A stretch of DNA of 64,000 nucleotides from Anaeramoeba flamelloides (GCA_027625915.1 JANTQA010000016.1:1927001-1991000), one strand, 5' to 3'; counted from the stretch's first letter, positions 10,659-25,501 are shown. Numbers and translations are program-made. Notes: generated by a model not told the origin, from the letters alone.

Positions 10659-13600
10659 GTAATTTTTCTTTTCTTTCTCTTTATCTTTTTCTTTTTTTTA
10701 AATTGGATCAAAAGAACCCAATCACCTAGAAGCATTTGGTTCTTTTTTTTCAGTTTTAATGAGTTTTTTCAAAACCCATTTTCAGGAATGGTCGAGTGAT
10801 TAATACTAATAAAATATTTTTCAAAATAAAAGCGTAAAAAAATAACACAACATTCTATTAATAGACAACTAAGATCTTAAATCTAATTTCAATAAACCTT
10901 TGGTTTTATAAATCACTAAAAACTCGTTTCTAAAAAATTGGTTTTGATTTTTTATTGATTTTATTTAGAATTTTTTTTCTTGGTTTTAATTGGTACACTT
11001 AATTTACAATGCAAATATTTTGATTGAAAAAATTATTTTTGATCAGTAACAAGAAAACAAATAATTTCATATTTAAATTCACTTGACGGTAATAAAGAAA
11101 AAATTTTAAAGAACACAAATGTGGCTGCTTCTTAATTCTTCTTTTGAATTGATTGTTGGACTTGCAATAAAAATAACAAAAAGATCAAATAAAAGGTTGA
11201 AAATCCCAAAGAAATAAACACAACCTACCACTCCTATAATTATTAAAATCAAAAAACAAACATAAACTTTATTAGACGATAAGATTATTGCAATTTTTCA
11301 AAAAAGTTTGAAAAAGAGATAATATATGCCTAACCTAAAGCAAAACAGCCATTTTTAAAAAGTGAGAACTTTTTGAGATCCTCAGAATTAAAATTTTTAT
11401 AAAGTTTTCTGTTTTAAGGGTCAAGTCATTACGGTTTAAAATAATTTTCTGAAATGGATTTTAAAAATTTTGTAAATTTTAATGAGCCCCTAATACTAAT
11501 TAAAAACTACCCAGCCTGTGAAGCGTGATCGATCTCATAAAAATCAACAATCAAAAAAGAGGACATTTTTAGAAAAAAGTGCCAAAGAGAGACACTCAAT
11601 TGCCAATTAAAATTGTTAGAATATATAATTTTGAAAACAATTGTGTTAGTTTTGGTGTCTCTCTTTGGCGCTTTTTGAGATCTCGAAGATTTTGATTTTT
11701 TTTTTTCATTTTTTACTATTCTCAAATAAGTTATTTTTTTTCTCAAGAATGTTACAAAAGCCTTAGTCTGTCAAATTTAGAGGGGGTTACAAAATAACCA
11801 CAAATTAGATTAAATTGAATTAAATCGATTATATACTTAAAGAAAACAATTTGTTTTAAGGACTACGTTCCCACCCTTGAGGTTGTTGGGTAATTGTGTT
11901 ATTTCACTTTCACTTCTCAAAAAAAATTTTCACACCAAAGAAATTGGACAAAAAAAAAAAAAAAAACATTTTTTGTCAACTTTACCTTTTCAAGGAGATT
12001 ATTTTTCTTTGTTTTTCAATGAAAAGGAAAATTGAAAATAACAAAAAAAATAATTGCAAAAAATGTCTTTTGGGGATTTTCAAGTGCATTTCAAATTTTG
12101 GAACATTTCAAACTTGTAAAAGTAAATTTAAAAAATATGTAGAACAGCTCTAGAAAATAGTGTGAGTTCCAAAAGACGAAATGGAAATTCTAAAATATTA
12201 AAATCTAAATTTAGCATGATCTAAAAGGTAAAAATTATGAAAATTGTGAAAATTTTACATTTTTTCTAAAAGAAATTCTACTTGTACAAATATTACTTGG
12301 ATTACATAACTTATTCAAGGGTGATTTTATCCATTATTTTACTGTTTTCACCTAAAAACGTAGTCCTTAAATTGAAGAAATTTAACGCTTTGGAAATTTA
12401 AAAAAATAAACAAGTAATTTTTTTTTTTTAAAACTTGATTTTTTGAATTGAGAATCCTTTTTAAACTTTTTTGTTTTTAAAATTTTGATTTTTTTGAATT
12501 GAAAATACCTTTAAACTTTTTTTTTGAATGGAATTTTTTGCCAATGAGATCCTCAAGAATTTTTATTCTGTTATTTGAATTTTGTCAATCAAAAGAAGGA
12601 CAATTTCACAATACCCTTTTTGGTCTCAAGTCACTAATTGAGCATGGAACAAATAAATGGTAAATGATTAGACCCTTAAAAAAATGAAAACATTTTTTTT
12701 TTTTGAGATCTATCAGAATTAAAACTTTTTTTTAATAAAGTTTTTTGTTTTAAGAAAGTGAAATTTTTTCTAAAAAAAAAGTGCATCCACCCCACTTCAG
12801 GCTCCAACCTCTATCTCAAATTTAAACGTTGATTTCTCACTTTTTTAAAATGGTTTTATCCACATTCTAAACTTCAAATATAATTTTATAATACATAGAA
12901 ATTATGTTATGAGAAACTATTTCCAAATTTAGTGTTTTATAGCAAATTATAAATTCGTCATGACAAGATCTGCCAAACCGTAAATTTCGATACTGTTACT
13001 GATAAATTCAAATAAATATCTATTAAATTTTTAGTTCATTTTTCCTTTTTTTTAAATTTTTTTACTCTAACTTTGAAATTGCAAGATCTTTATTGTTTAA
13101 ATTTTAAGAAACTTTGTAAAATTTGTTGGTATTCAAAGCGCCCTTTACCAAGAACTGTTTTAAATACAGTGTTCGAAGCTTTACAGAAATTGAAACTCAC
13201 CAAAAATTTTTAGGAATTTATCAGTATTTTCCAATTAAAAAATGAAAATTTTTCTTTCAAGGTCACAAAATATTTTTTACTAGAATTATTAGTCGAAAAA
13301 AACCAAAAAAAGATCTTCACAAATTAAAAGAAAAAGTATATTTTTCCAAATTGAAATAAACGCTTCCTTATTGAACTTTTGAGATAAAATAATATTTTTT
13401 TAATTTTAACTTTGTGGTAATAAAGGATCAAAAGTATATTTTTACATTTTTTTGGTCTTGTTTATTGGCAGAAAAAATTCATCAACTAATGTCCACTATG
13501 AAGTTCTTCAATTTACGAACTTGCAAAAATTTCAGGTTTTGATAATTTAAACAGCAATGATTCAAAAATTACTTTTTTATTTTTACTGTTATTTCCTTTA

Positions 13601-16600
13601 CTCTAAGGTAGAGTATTTAAAAAAAAAACCAAACATGAAAAAAAACCCTGAATCAATTTTTAATTGTTAATATTAGTACAATTGTTTTTCAATTGCAAAT
13701 ATTAAAAATCAAATCCTTTTTCTAATTAACCCAATTTTTTATGAACCAAGTAATAAACCCACCTGTAGCTTATTTAAGTGGGGTGTCTATGAAAATACTC
13801 ATTTAATTGTTTGATAACCAAAGTAGATCTACTTATTTTGAAAAAAATCGGAGTTATATAGAGGTTTGCAAGAGTTCGGAAACTGATAATTTTTATTCTT
13901 GTTTTTTCGATTCATTGAATATTGTTATGAGCAAGTGTAATTTAATTACTCATCATTCTAATAAGTGGGTGAGTAATAATTTTCAAAGTTTGATTCATAA
14001 AAAAAAAAGATTTGATTTTAAATAAAAGCAATTACACAACAATTTTCCTAATATTAACAATTAATAAATCTTGACAGGTATTATTTTCATGCCAGGTATT
14101 TTTTTCAATACTATACTACTTTATTTTACAAATAAAATGAAATCTTGTTAAGATCATTAAATTTTTTTTTTATAATTTGTGTTTTGGTTTATGTAATGGA
14201 TGATGGATTAGTTAACCACATGGAAATAATTTACTTATAATGAGTCTATTTTTTTAAATCCAAAATTCACATATTTTCAATATAAAACTAAAAAAAGTAG
14301 CCCTATTATTTTTATTAATAAATAATGTTAATTCTTAAAAATGGGTGTATCATATTTTTATTTTTATGTTGGAAAGTCTTGATTTTGGAAGAAAATTTTT
14401 AATTCATTTGTATTTTTTAATTATTAATATTTCAATTAAAATACCAAAAAATAATATTAATTGAAGTTCAGGTGATTAAAAAATATAAATTAGATAGAAG
14501 TTTTACAAAAAATTGTCAATGAAATTCTGATCTAATAAGTCATTTTTTGTAATATCCCGTAAAGTTTGACAAAAGTCCTTTTCTCGTTTATCTAAAATTC
14601 GATAAAAAATTGCAAAAACAAATTTTCTTTAAAATTATTTGGTCTTATTCACAAGAGTTATTAAAACACTATAAATCATTTTTGGCAGAAAAAAATTGAT
14701 TTTGGACTTTGGAGGATAAAATTACTTAATTCGCAAATATCTTCAAGAAAATGTTTTAATGAAAAATCAAATTTCATCTTAGAACCAAAATATATTTTCT
14801 GAATAAAAATTGTAAATGAGTTTAAGACTTTAATAGTAATAAATATACTTCTTAAAACAATACAATGTTTTCAATCGGTTGAATAAATCATTTTTTTTTT
14901 TAACCAAAAGTTTTATCTCAAAAAAGAAAAAAAATCTTTATATTTATATTCATGGCAATAAAGACGATTTATTGTGTAATAACGATTAAAATGGGAATAA
15001 AAATAGGTAAAAAAATTTTATAATTTAAGAAATAAAACGAATTTAAATAGTTTTCTTTTTCATAAAAAATGGGAAAAAAAAATTGATCTGACTGAAAAAA
15101 AAATTTTTTTTCTGGGTTTCTTTGTTGATCAGATTTTTTTGGCACTTGGCATATACAAAATTTCCAAGTAGAGAACATCATCAATAACATATTTTATCAT
15201 TTTTTCCTGTTGTTGTGGAAGACTGATTCCTTAAACCTTTTAAATTATTGAAACCTTTCGTTTTTTTCCAAATTCCCCCTTTGAAGGAGTTTGCATTATT
15301 CCACCGTTTTTTAGTTTTTTTTTTAGTATTTAAAGTATTTTTTTGGAACCTTTGAAAGGAAAAAAATATATTTCCATCAAGATATTTTCAAAAATTGAAA
15401 ACTTAAACCGTTAATAATTGATCACCAAATTGTTTTGTTTCACGAATAAAAAAAGTTTTTTATAACATTTTATAAACGTGTTGTGAAGGTGTTCTAAACG
15501 TTTAAAATGTTATAAAATTTTATAATAAAAACTTTTATTACATAAATGTTTGTTATAAAATGTGTTATAAAATTTGTAACATGTTATAAGCCTGTTATAA
15601 TAATATTTTTTTAAAAAAATATTGAAAAAATCATCATGTAAAAGGAAATTTTGTTATAAAAATGTTATAAAAAATTTTTTTTAATTAGGATTTCTGATAT
15701 GAAACAATTTTATGCACACCTTTTAAAACTTTTGCGTGTTCGATTGTTGAAAATCACTGTATTATTTCATCGAAATTGAAGTTTCAAGAGGTAAATTCGT
15801 AAATAAAAGATGTATATTTAAAAAATTTACTTTTTCTTTTATTTTTAAAATAACAACACTATTAATATATACTGCCAATGTTAAAAATATTAAAGGATAA
15901 ATCAAATTATAACAATAAAAAAACAAGAAAAACAATTTAATACATGTTTTTGTAAATTAAATGAGAAAAAAATTGTGCTAATTATCTTTTTTTCAATCCT
16001 GACATATTTCTTATATTTAGAATCCTTGGTTCGCGGGAATATGTAGCATAAAAAGGTATAAAAAAAAATAAATATAAAGGAAAAGATTACAATTTATTTC
16101 TAATAAAATGATATATTCCGACCATTTCGGCCTTACTGCGAAAATTTATAATAGATAGAAATTGTTTGTCTACCTTAAAAAAAATTTTTTTATGAAATAG
16201 AAAATTCAATTTCTATCATCCCATCATAGGATGAATTTCAATTTCTGTTTCACTACAGCCGACTTAAAAACGCTATGTAATTTTTATAAAACTTTTTTCA
16301 AGTTTTCAATTTTAAAAAAGTGAGGACTCAATCTATAAATGTGGTTTAAAGGTTGGAGTCTGGATGGAAACACTTTTTTTGAAAAAAATCCACACTTTAT
16401 TAAAATAGAAAACTTTCTACAATTTTTAATTCTGACAAAATCAACTAAAAAAAAGTACTCACTTTTTTTAGAATGACCTTACAAGAAAAAATTTTTTTGT
16501 AATAAACAAATACAAAAATTGAATTTAAAAAAACATAAATCATATAAATCACATAAATCACAGAAATCACAGAAACTTAAAAATATTTTTCGATTACTGC

Positions 16601-19600
16601 TTTTTTAAACTGTACAAACCTGAAATTATTACACTTTTGGAAATTGAGGATACACATTAATATACATTTTTTTTTCAATGTGTTTGTTAATAATAAGGCA
16701 AAAATTGGATAATATTTTTTTAGTTTTTTGTTTTAAAATTTTCAGTTTAACAGATCCTGTCATATTAATTTTTGGTTTGTCTAAAAAAAATAAATTTTTC
16801 TAATAGAAAATCAATTTCTATCTCTTATAATGTTTCATGGTACGGATGGAAAATCTTTAATAGTTCAAATTCAAAATTGAGATGACAAATAAAAAAACTT
16901 CATTTCCTTGAAGATATTTTTTTATTTTTTAAAAGAAAAAAACCCTTTAATGTGAAAAAGATAGTTTTATAGAAAAAAAAATATGAATAAACCATTAGCC
17001 CAGTTGACTATATTTTCAAGTTTCTCGTTTTTTTTTTTTTGAAAAAGTATAAACATGTTTTTTCATTTTTTTCTAAAAAATTTATCAATTACAAAAAATA
17101 TAATAAATAAATAAAATCACAAAATAACAATCAACAAAAGCCAAACATATGATAAATTGTATTAATTTTTAAAAAATGAGATAAATATTAAAAAATAATT
17201 TTACAAAGTATTACCGTTTTACAAAACAGCATATATTATTTATTCTTTCTAATGTTTATTTTTTTTTAATTAAATTTAACAATTATTCTAATATTGATTT
17301 TTTTATTTCTTTATAGGTTGTTTCACAAAATGAGAATTTATCAGATTTGGTAAATCAATTACATAATGAAAATGATATTCTAAAAGTAGGTTATATTAAT
17401 TTCTTTTAAATGTTTCAAATTAAAGAACACCCCCCTTTTAAATCTAAAAATTCATAATCAATAAAATAACAAAAATAAACTGAAAAGGAAAGAGACCCAA
17501 ATATCGAATCACAAGTTTATAACCGTTTTAAAGAAGAAGTCGAAGCAAATCTTAAAAGAGAATCCGATCTTCGAAAAGAAAATAAAAAACTTAAAGAACA
17601 ATTAAAATCACAAGAAATTTCATTTTCATTATACAAAAAAAAAACACAATTTCTTATACAAGAATTTAAAGAAAATAATCTTGAGCATAGACAAGAACAA
17701 ATAGCCTTAATTGAAAGTTATGATAAAAAAATTAAAGAACTTAAAGAACAAAATACAGAATTAATTAATAATAATAATAAATTCAAAAAGTTAAATGAAG
17801 AATTAAACAATCAAGCTAATAAAATGAAAATTGAACTAAAAAAGAATGAAGATATTATTAAAAGAAAGGTATTATTGCTAATCGAAGAAAGGAACAAACT
17901 AAAAAATAATCTAGAATTAATTCAGAAAGAAAAAGAAAATAAACCCGAATTTACAAATCTTGTTTCAAAAATTCAACAATTGACGGATGATTTTTTGAAA
18001 ATTATGCAAGAAAATACAAATATAAAAATAAAATTAAACCAGCAAAAAGAACAATATGAGGTAATAACATTTTTTTTTAATTTTCATTTAAGAAATATAT
18101 TAAAAATAAAAAGATAATAAACATAACTTACAACACCAAAAAAAAAAAAAAAAAAATAGATTAATCTATAATAATACTATATATATATAATAATATATAT
18201 ATTTAAACTCAAATATTTTAATTGGGAAAATTTAAGTAAATAAATTCGAATAAATACAGATAAGAAAGTGATTGTTTCTCAAAAAAGTTCAGTATAATGC
18301 TGTAGTTAATGTGGAAAGATTTTGGGAAATAATTTAGTAATTATATGGTAAAGTTGAAAATTTTCTGATCTTCGTTTTTGGAATTCAAATTGAATTTGGG
18401 TGAAATAAGATGTATTTTACTATTAAACTACTCTGTAGAAATGTTATTAAAAGTTATTTTAGAGAGTTTAACCAATTTTTTTGCGAGATTTTAAATCTCA
18501 TAAATTAGAAAAGATCGCCTCGTCTCAACTGTTAATCTCTTTGAACACATGATTCGGTTTAAAGAACCAAATTATTTGATCAAATAGAGTTCAAAAAAAA
18601 AAAAAAAAAAAGATCTTCAATTAATGTTTACTGTTTACAAATGAAATGAATTCCATTTCTTTGATTAAAAAAAATGTCCAAATCCAAATATGATTTTTGG
18701 TTTTAAAAAGAAATCAATATCATTTAAAAAAAAAAAATAAATTGTTTTTGTCTCATTTTTTCAAAGAAAAAATGAGAAAAAAGACTATTAATAAGTAGAA
18801 TTTCAAAAGGAGAAAAAAAAAAATTTACAAATTTTAGAAAAAAAAATAAAAACATTTTTTTTACAATGTCAAGTCAAGAAATTTTTAGAAGAATCCTCAA
18901 AATCATTCATTGTTAAGAACATTTAAGATAATGCAGATTTTATGTTTGATCACCTTCGGGTGTTTCTTAACAAACACATGAAATAAAAGAGAAATAGAGA
19001 CTAATTGAAAAGTTGGGAGATCTAGTTTGTTTCTTTCTTCAAAATTTAAACCAAGTGTTATCCTCCAATGATAAAAATGAAAAATTTAACTTCAATGTTT
19101 TCGATAATTCAGTTGGAAGAAAAAGATCGAAAAAAAATTTCTTCAAAGTACCATTGAAAAATAACAAATTAGTTGTTTTGGTTAAATTGTTTTTTTGTTT
19201 TTTTTTTTTTTTTTTGGTTTCTGTCGAGTTAGATCACGAGTTGAAAAAATACATAGCACGTCATATTGTTTCATTAGTTCAACAATCACCTTTTATAATT
19301 CTTCGTTTTGGTTCTCCTTCCAGACTCAAAATATGATATCGTTCTGTGCTAAGATGGTATCAATCATCGTTTTTCGAACTCCTCTATATCATCTTATATC
19401 ACTTCCGAACAATATCATATTTTTCATTCTTCCAGGCCAAACTCGTCACATAACAAGACAATTGTTTCCAAATCAAAACAATAAATACCGTTATTTATTT
19501 TTCTTTAACTCAAAAAAGTTACTTTCAGATTAATTGTATCCTGAAAAAACATAATTTATATAGTTTCAAAAAATATCTGTTAACAATACAAAACATTGGG

Positions 19601-22600
19601 TTATTATTCAAAAAATATGAACATTTTTTAAAAAAAATAGAAAATAAAAAACAAAAAGAAAAAAGTGAAAGTGATCATTTGAAAAGAATTAGAAACTCAA
19701 AAAAAAAAAAAAAACGCATTTTTTTTATCTTTTATTGGATATAAGAGTGGTCATATCAAAAGATAGAATCCTCCTGTTTGTCAGAACTACTAAAATTTAT
19801 TTTTTGATTTTCATCCTCATTATCAATCTTGAAAGTGTTATCAATCAAATGAATTACCTTTCTTTAAAGAACCGAAGAGATGAATAGAGAAGACTGAAAG
19901 AAAAGCAAGAAATATTTTCATGGTTGAAAAGGTAAAAACAAAAATTGAGAAAGAAATTAATCTAAAAAACCAAAAACAAATAAAAAAATTAGGTTTAAAA
20001 AGTTTATAATAAGCAATTGGTAAAAAATCAAAAAATAATAAAACCAATGCTATCTTTAAATAAGTACACCCAAAATCGCAAGCCACAATACTTTTGGTTA
20101 ATTTAGTTCAATTTGATAGATGATAATGGATGTTCATTTTAGGAAGCTGTTGTTTAATTTTTGTCATTTCTTTTTTTCTTTTTGATTTGATTTGCTTTAA
20201 ACCTTTGGTCATTTTTTATCTTTGCTTTTTATTGTTTTTAATTTCAAGTTACCCATACTTTAATGTTTCAGTATCCCCGATATTAACAAGTAACCACTTG
20301 ATCTTTTCTAATGTAACTCTTCTTCTCGATATAAAAAAGAAATTCAGCCAAGGAACAAATGTATAAAAAATCGAAAAAATATTTTTTTAATCATTCTTTT
20401 TTTTTTATTGGATTATTAGATGGATAGGTGTTTGTTTGATCTCTTTTTGTAAAGAGATTTTTTTTGATTTTGAAAAGCATTCTGAATGAATTTTAAATTG
20501 ATTAATGCTCTTTTTTTAAAAAAAAAATTACAAAATACAGCCCAAATCATTTCAAAAATAAAAAGAAGAAGAAGAAGAAAGGTATAATTAGATCAAATAA
20601 ATAATTACACTCTGCTTGTTTTGAAGAAGTACCACTTTAAGAAATTTTTATCATTAAAAATTTTTTATGAAAATAAAATAATAAATTAGTATTTTTGTTA
20701 ACTTTCAAAAAATGGGGTTTTATTATATAGATATATATACTATGACCAATTTTGTAAATACTAGTTAAAACTATTAAAACTTTTATTATAACCCTGAAAA
20801 AAGTTTGATGTTAGGGTTTGAAATTAATAAAACATTGATTTTGATACAAGTGAATTTTAGTTTGATGAAACTTTGCTTTTAGAATCGTTTTAAAGTTTTT
20901 TTTGGCCCTTTTTGCATAAATTTTAGTTATATCAAAATAATGAATTAAGTTTTCACATTATGTTGATTAAAACGAAGAATCGAATTATAAGTTAATATTT
21001 ATTCAAAATTAAAAAAAAAAATTAAAATCAAAATATAATGAAGAATACTCAATCTTAATTTCAAATAAACTTTTTCATGTTTATGTAAAAATGGTTAATT
21101 CTGAAAAAGTAAATTGAGAACTTTCTTGATGAATTCGAAAAGGGTCAAAAAAGTAAAAAACGAAAATTTTGATCAGTACTCTTGAATTCATTCAATTTTG
21201 TTTTTTAAAGTTCAAAATAGAGATAATATTTAAAAAGTAAGAAATGACCTTGATGCAAATTTTGTGAAAAAAAAGCCTTAATTTTAATTATTGAATTTAT
21301 TAGTGATTTTCAAAAGATTTAAAAGATTATTAATTGGGAAAACTATGCTGTACTTGTTCAAAAATATAAAAATTTTCTCAATTTTTTTTTAAAATCATAA
21401 AATAGGATTTTACTTTTTTCTTCTGTAAATTTCAGAATTTTGAAAATCAGAGAAATCACAGAAAACCAATTTTCCAGGATCAGAAAATTCAAACTATATA
21501 ACTCGATTTAATAAGGGTATAACTCTTGATAACTTAATTTAATTTTCAAATCGAAGCTAAATCCTGAAAAAAATACTGTTTAAAAAAAGTACGACCATTG
21601 TTTAAAAAAGACATATAACCAAGCAAGTAAAAGAAAATTTCATATCTTTATTAACAATTAAATATAAATTTCATTATAAAAATATACTTGACTATTTATT
21701 TATTTATTTATTTTTTTAAGAATTTAATCTGTAATGTATTTTTTTTGACAATAATTTTCTCTATTATTCTTCTAATTATCAAAATAATTCTAATTTTCAT
21801 TCTTCTTCTTCTACTACTACCACCAATAATACTAATACTAATAATAATAATAATAATAATAAAGAAAAAACTCAAGGAAATGGATGATGAATTGAATTTA
21901 ATGAAATTGAAAACAATGAAAAGCCTTAAAGAGCAAAATGAAGAAACCCTATTGAATAAAAATTATAATTCAGAAAATAAATTGAAACAAAATTTAATAA
22001 AATTTCAAAAAATGAACAAAGATCTAAGCAATGAAATTTCAAATTCAAATAAAGAAATGACTGCAAATATTGGTAGGGTACGGCAAAATGAAAAAAAAAT
22101 AACAAACCTTGAAGAAGAAATAGTTGAACTAAATGAGCAAATTACTCAATATAAAAAAGAAAATTTAAATTTATCAAATAAATCGATTGAGCAGCATTCA
22201 GAGTTACTTATTTTAAGAAATGTCAATCAAGAAAACATCAAATTGGATAAAAAAATCAAACTTTATAAACAAATTCAAAACACTCTAAAAGAAGAAACCT
22301 ATAAATTCCAAGTTACGTCAAAGATGAATGTAAATCAAATCGAAGAGTTGGAAAGCGAGAATGATAATTTAAGAAGAACAATTGATAAATTGCATTCTAA
22401 CATTAGCGAACTAATAAAACGAACAGTATTAACAGAATACGATATTGAAATGCTTCACAAATTTTCAAAAAAATTAAAAACTGGTATTACAAATGATAGA
22501 AACAATAAAAACAATTCTACCAAAATTACTCAAAAAGTAAAGAATACAAAAAAGAAAAACGAAAATAAAAATGAAGAGAAAGTATTACTTAAAAAATCAA

Positions 22601-25462
22601 GTTATATAACACCAAAAAGGACGAGACTTCACAAACAGAAATTCAAAACTTGGAAAATCGCAAAAGATCATCACAAAAAATCGCATAACGTCGGTAATGA
22701 AGAAGAAGACGATTTTAATTTTAATAGTGTTGATGTTGATGGTAATTATGAGGACGATGATTTTGAACATGTTGATATGTTTTCAATCAGTTCAAAAATT
22801 ACAATCAATAAAGCCAACATTTCTAAAAATTATTTCACCGAAATGAAAAAAGAGAATCAGTCCTTAGTAAAAAAAAAAAGAATTTATGAAAAGAAAATTC
22901 GCAAATTGAAAAGTGAACTGAAAATTTTTAAAATGGGTTTAGATTTAAAAAATAAAGAACAATATCAAATCATTACAAATCATCAAAATGAAACTAGAGA
23001 ACTCAAAACTACAATATCTTTACTAAAAAACATAAAACCAGTCTTGAATGAAACTATCCCTTCAAACAAAACACTGGAACTGCTTAAGGTGTTATTAAGA
23101 GTAATTTTTTTTTTTTTAGATTATTTTCCCTTTTTCTCTTCTTCTTTTACTATTTCTTCATTTTTGTCTGAAATGATAGAAAGAGAATTTATTTTTGATT
23201 TGGTTTCATTTTTTTAGTAAATATTAAAATGGTTTTTTAATATATCTGAAGTATGTTATTCAATTTTTTTTTCTTTTTGTCCCCTAAATTTTCTTTATAT
23301 TGGGAAAAGAGTTACAAAGAAAAAAGAGCAAGTGATTACTTGCCAATAACATAACACCGAAACACAAAAGTATGACTAATCTTGAAATTAAAAAACCAAA
23401 ATGTAAAGGCAAGAAATTTCAAAGGTTTTAAAGTAAATCAGATCAAAAAAAAAAAAAAAAATGAACAACTATCAAATTAAACTAAATTAACTAAAAATAC
23501 TGTGGTCATGATTTTTGGTGTTATTAATTAATAAGAGCATTGTATTTTTTTTTTTATAGTACCAATACTGATAAATTTGAATAAATTAAATATAATTTTT
23601 TATTCAATTTCCATTTTTGTAATCTATAGCCTCAACTTTTAAAACAACACAAGAGAAAGAGTATTTTCAAGTAAAACCCAATTTTACAAAGTTTCTAAAA
23701 ATTAAACTAATAAAATTCTTTACTCAAAGCTTAGGTAAAAAATTTTTAAAATGAAAAATGTAGTAAAAATTTTCAGATATTTATTTGAATTTATCAGTAG
23801 CTTATTGTAAATCCTTATTTACTGAATTTCTTTTTTTTTTTTTTTTTTTTTCTTCCTATTTTGAATTTTTTGATTTTGCTTCTCCAATCATTGAAATAAT
23901 CCAGATGATCTTTTCTCATGAATAATCGTGGATTCTAGGAGTTTACACTTATATTATCTTTAAGGGAATTTAAGTAAAAGGAAATATAGAGTATAATTTA
24001 TACTTCTTCAATAATAATAATCATAATAAATCTATTATTAATATTTTTTAAAAAATAATTTTATTTATTTGATCAACAGCATTCAAAAATTTAAATAATT
24101 ACAATGCTATGTAAAAGCTAATCGAGCTAATATTTTTCCGAACGAATTTTTTAAATAATAAATTTATTTTTTGATTCAAGATCCAAAAAAAAAAAAATAA
24201 ATTGGTTAATCATTTCACCTAAAAAAGTAATTAGACGTTTTGATGATATCATATATTATCATGATATTAACAATTAATTCGCGAGATTACAAAAAAAATC
24301 ATGATTAGACCTACTTTATCACGAAAAATCATACAATCGTGATATTCAACATTATCTAGATAAAATAATTATCGCTAAAAAAATGAAAATTTATTTTTTA
24401 AAAATCACCTTAAAAAAAATCTCTTGACTTTTACAACGCCTTGAGACTTTTACAACACTTTTCTTCTTTAAAAATGTTAGAAAGTGTTTGAAAGGGGTGT
24501 GAAAAGTTTTCAAATGTTTGAAAGTTTTGAAAGACAGAAAGTTTTTATAAAGGAATGAGGTTGTTTGTAGTGGAAAAATAAATACTTTTCATTTTTTTTT
24601 TAACAAAATATAAAATCTCAAACAAATTTTATGATCAAACTAATAATTACCCATTTCAACAATATACTTGAGTATAAAATAGATCTGTTTTTATAAAATG
24701 GAATTGTTACCTTCACAATTTTAAATAACCAAAAAGAATAAAGAGTAATTTTCCTTCTTATTCGTGATCGATCAAACAAAAACTTTTAAGGTATAGTTGT
24801 GTTTTCGGCCCAATACAAAGATGCTCAAAGAAGAAGAATAAGAAGAAGAAAAAAAATGTATAAAAAATCTTAATAATTGGGGATAATCTGGTTATGTTGT
24901 TGTGAAATCTTTTGAAGAGTTATGCAACCCCTTTCAGTTTTCATAGAATAAAGAAAAATGTTTTCACCCAAGAACACATTCTTTAAAAAACGTATAAAGG
25001 GTTGGTTGTTTTAGAAGGTCTTTTATTCAACTCAATTTACAACACCACTATTGACTGAAAAAATATTTATTTATCTTTAGTTATTATTGGTGTTGATCAA
25101 AAAGAATCGATAAGTTTTTCACCAAATAAAATGAAAATACTATAAAACTCTTTGATCTGATCCTTGATTGAATCAAGTATCTTTTTTGTTGTTTTTTAAA
25201 AGAATGACTTTTTTTCACCGAATCTATTTTTTGATCAAAAAAAATTCTTTCTAAAAATATTGCTGAAAAAATCCAAAAGCCCATCAACAACTATATCCCG
25301 ATTACATTTTTAATTGCGATATTTTAGCATTTATCACGATTTTTAAATAATTATCGTGATAATATTGATTATCGTGATAATATTGAATATCGCGATTTGA
25401 TAAAAATAATCACGATTTTTGAAACTTTATCATGACTTAAGCATAGATATCGTCGGAACCTC

Positions 25463-25501
<39 letters not shown>

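Noticed and set aside
13807-14025. 72-residue frame in the second large repeat
   Set aside because: The paralogous repeat at 3760-4040 does not keep it open.
19841-20086. Minus-strand frame with signal-peptide-like MKIFLAFLSVFSIHLF and a GTAATT donor
   Set aside because: No in-phase downstream exon could be found, and the frame is otherwise hydrophobic T/A-rich intron sequence inside the RasGEF gene.
21688-21876. Hydrophobic Ile/Leu N-terminus preceding the coiled-coil exon 5, looking like membrane segments
   Set aside because: It is encoded by T-rich and ATA/TTA microsatellite ending in a splice acceptor-like ACTCAAG, so it is read as intron.
25084-25290. 68-residue minus-strand frame in element copy A considered as a transposase remnant
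   Set aside because: Not kept in copy B and without transposase motifs.
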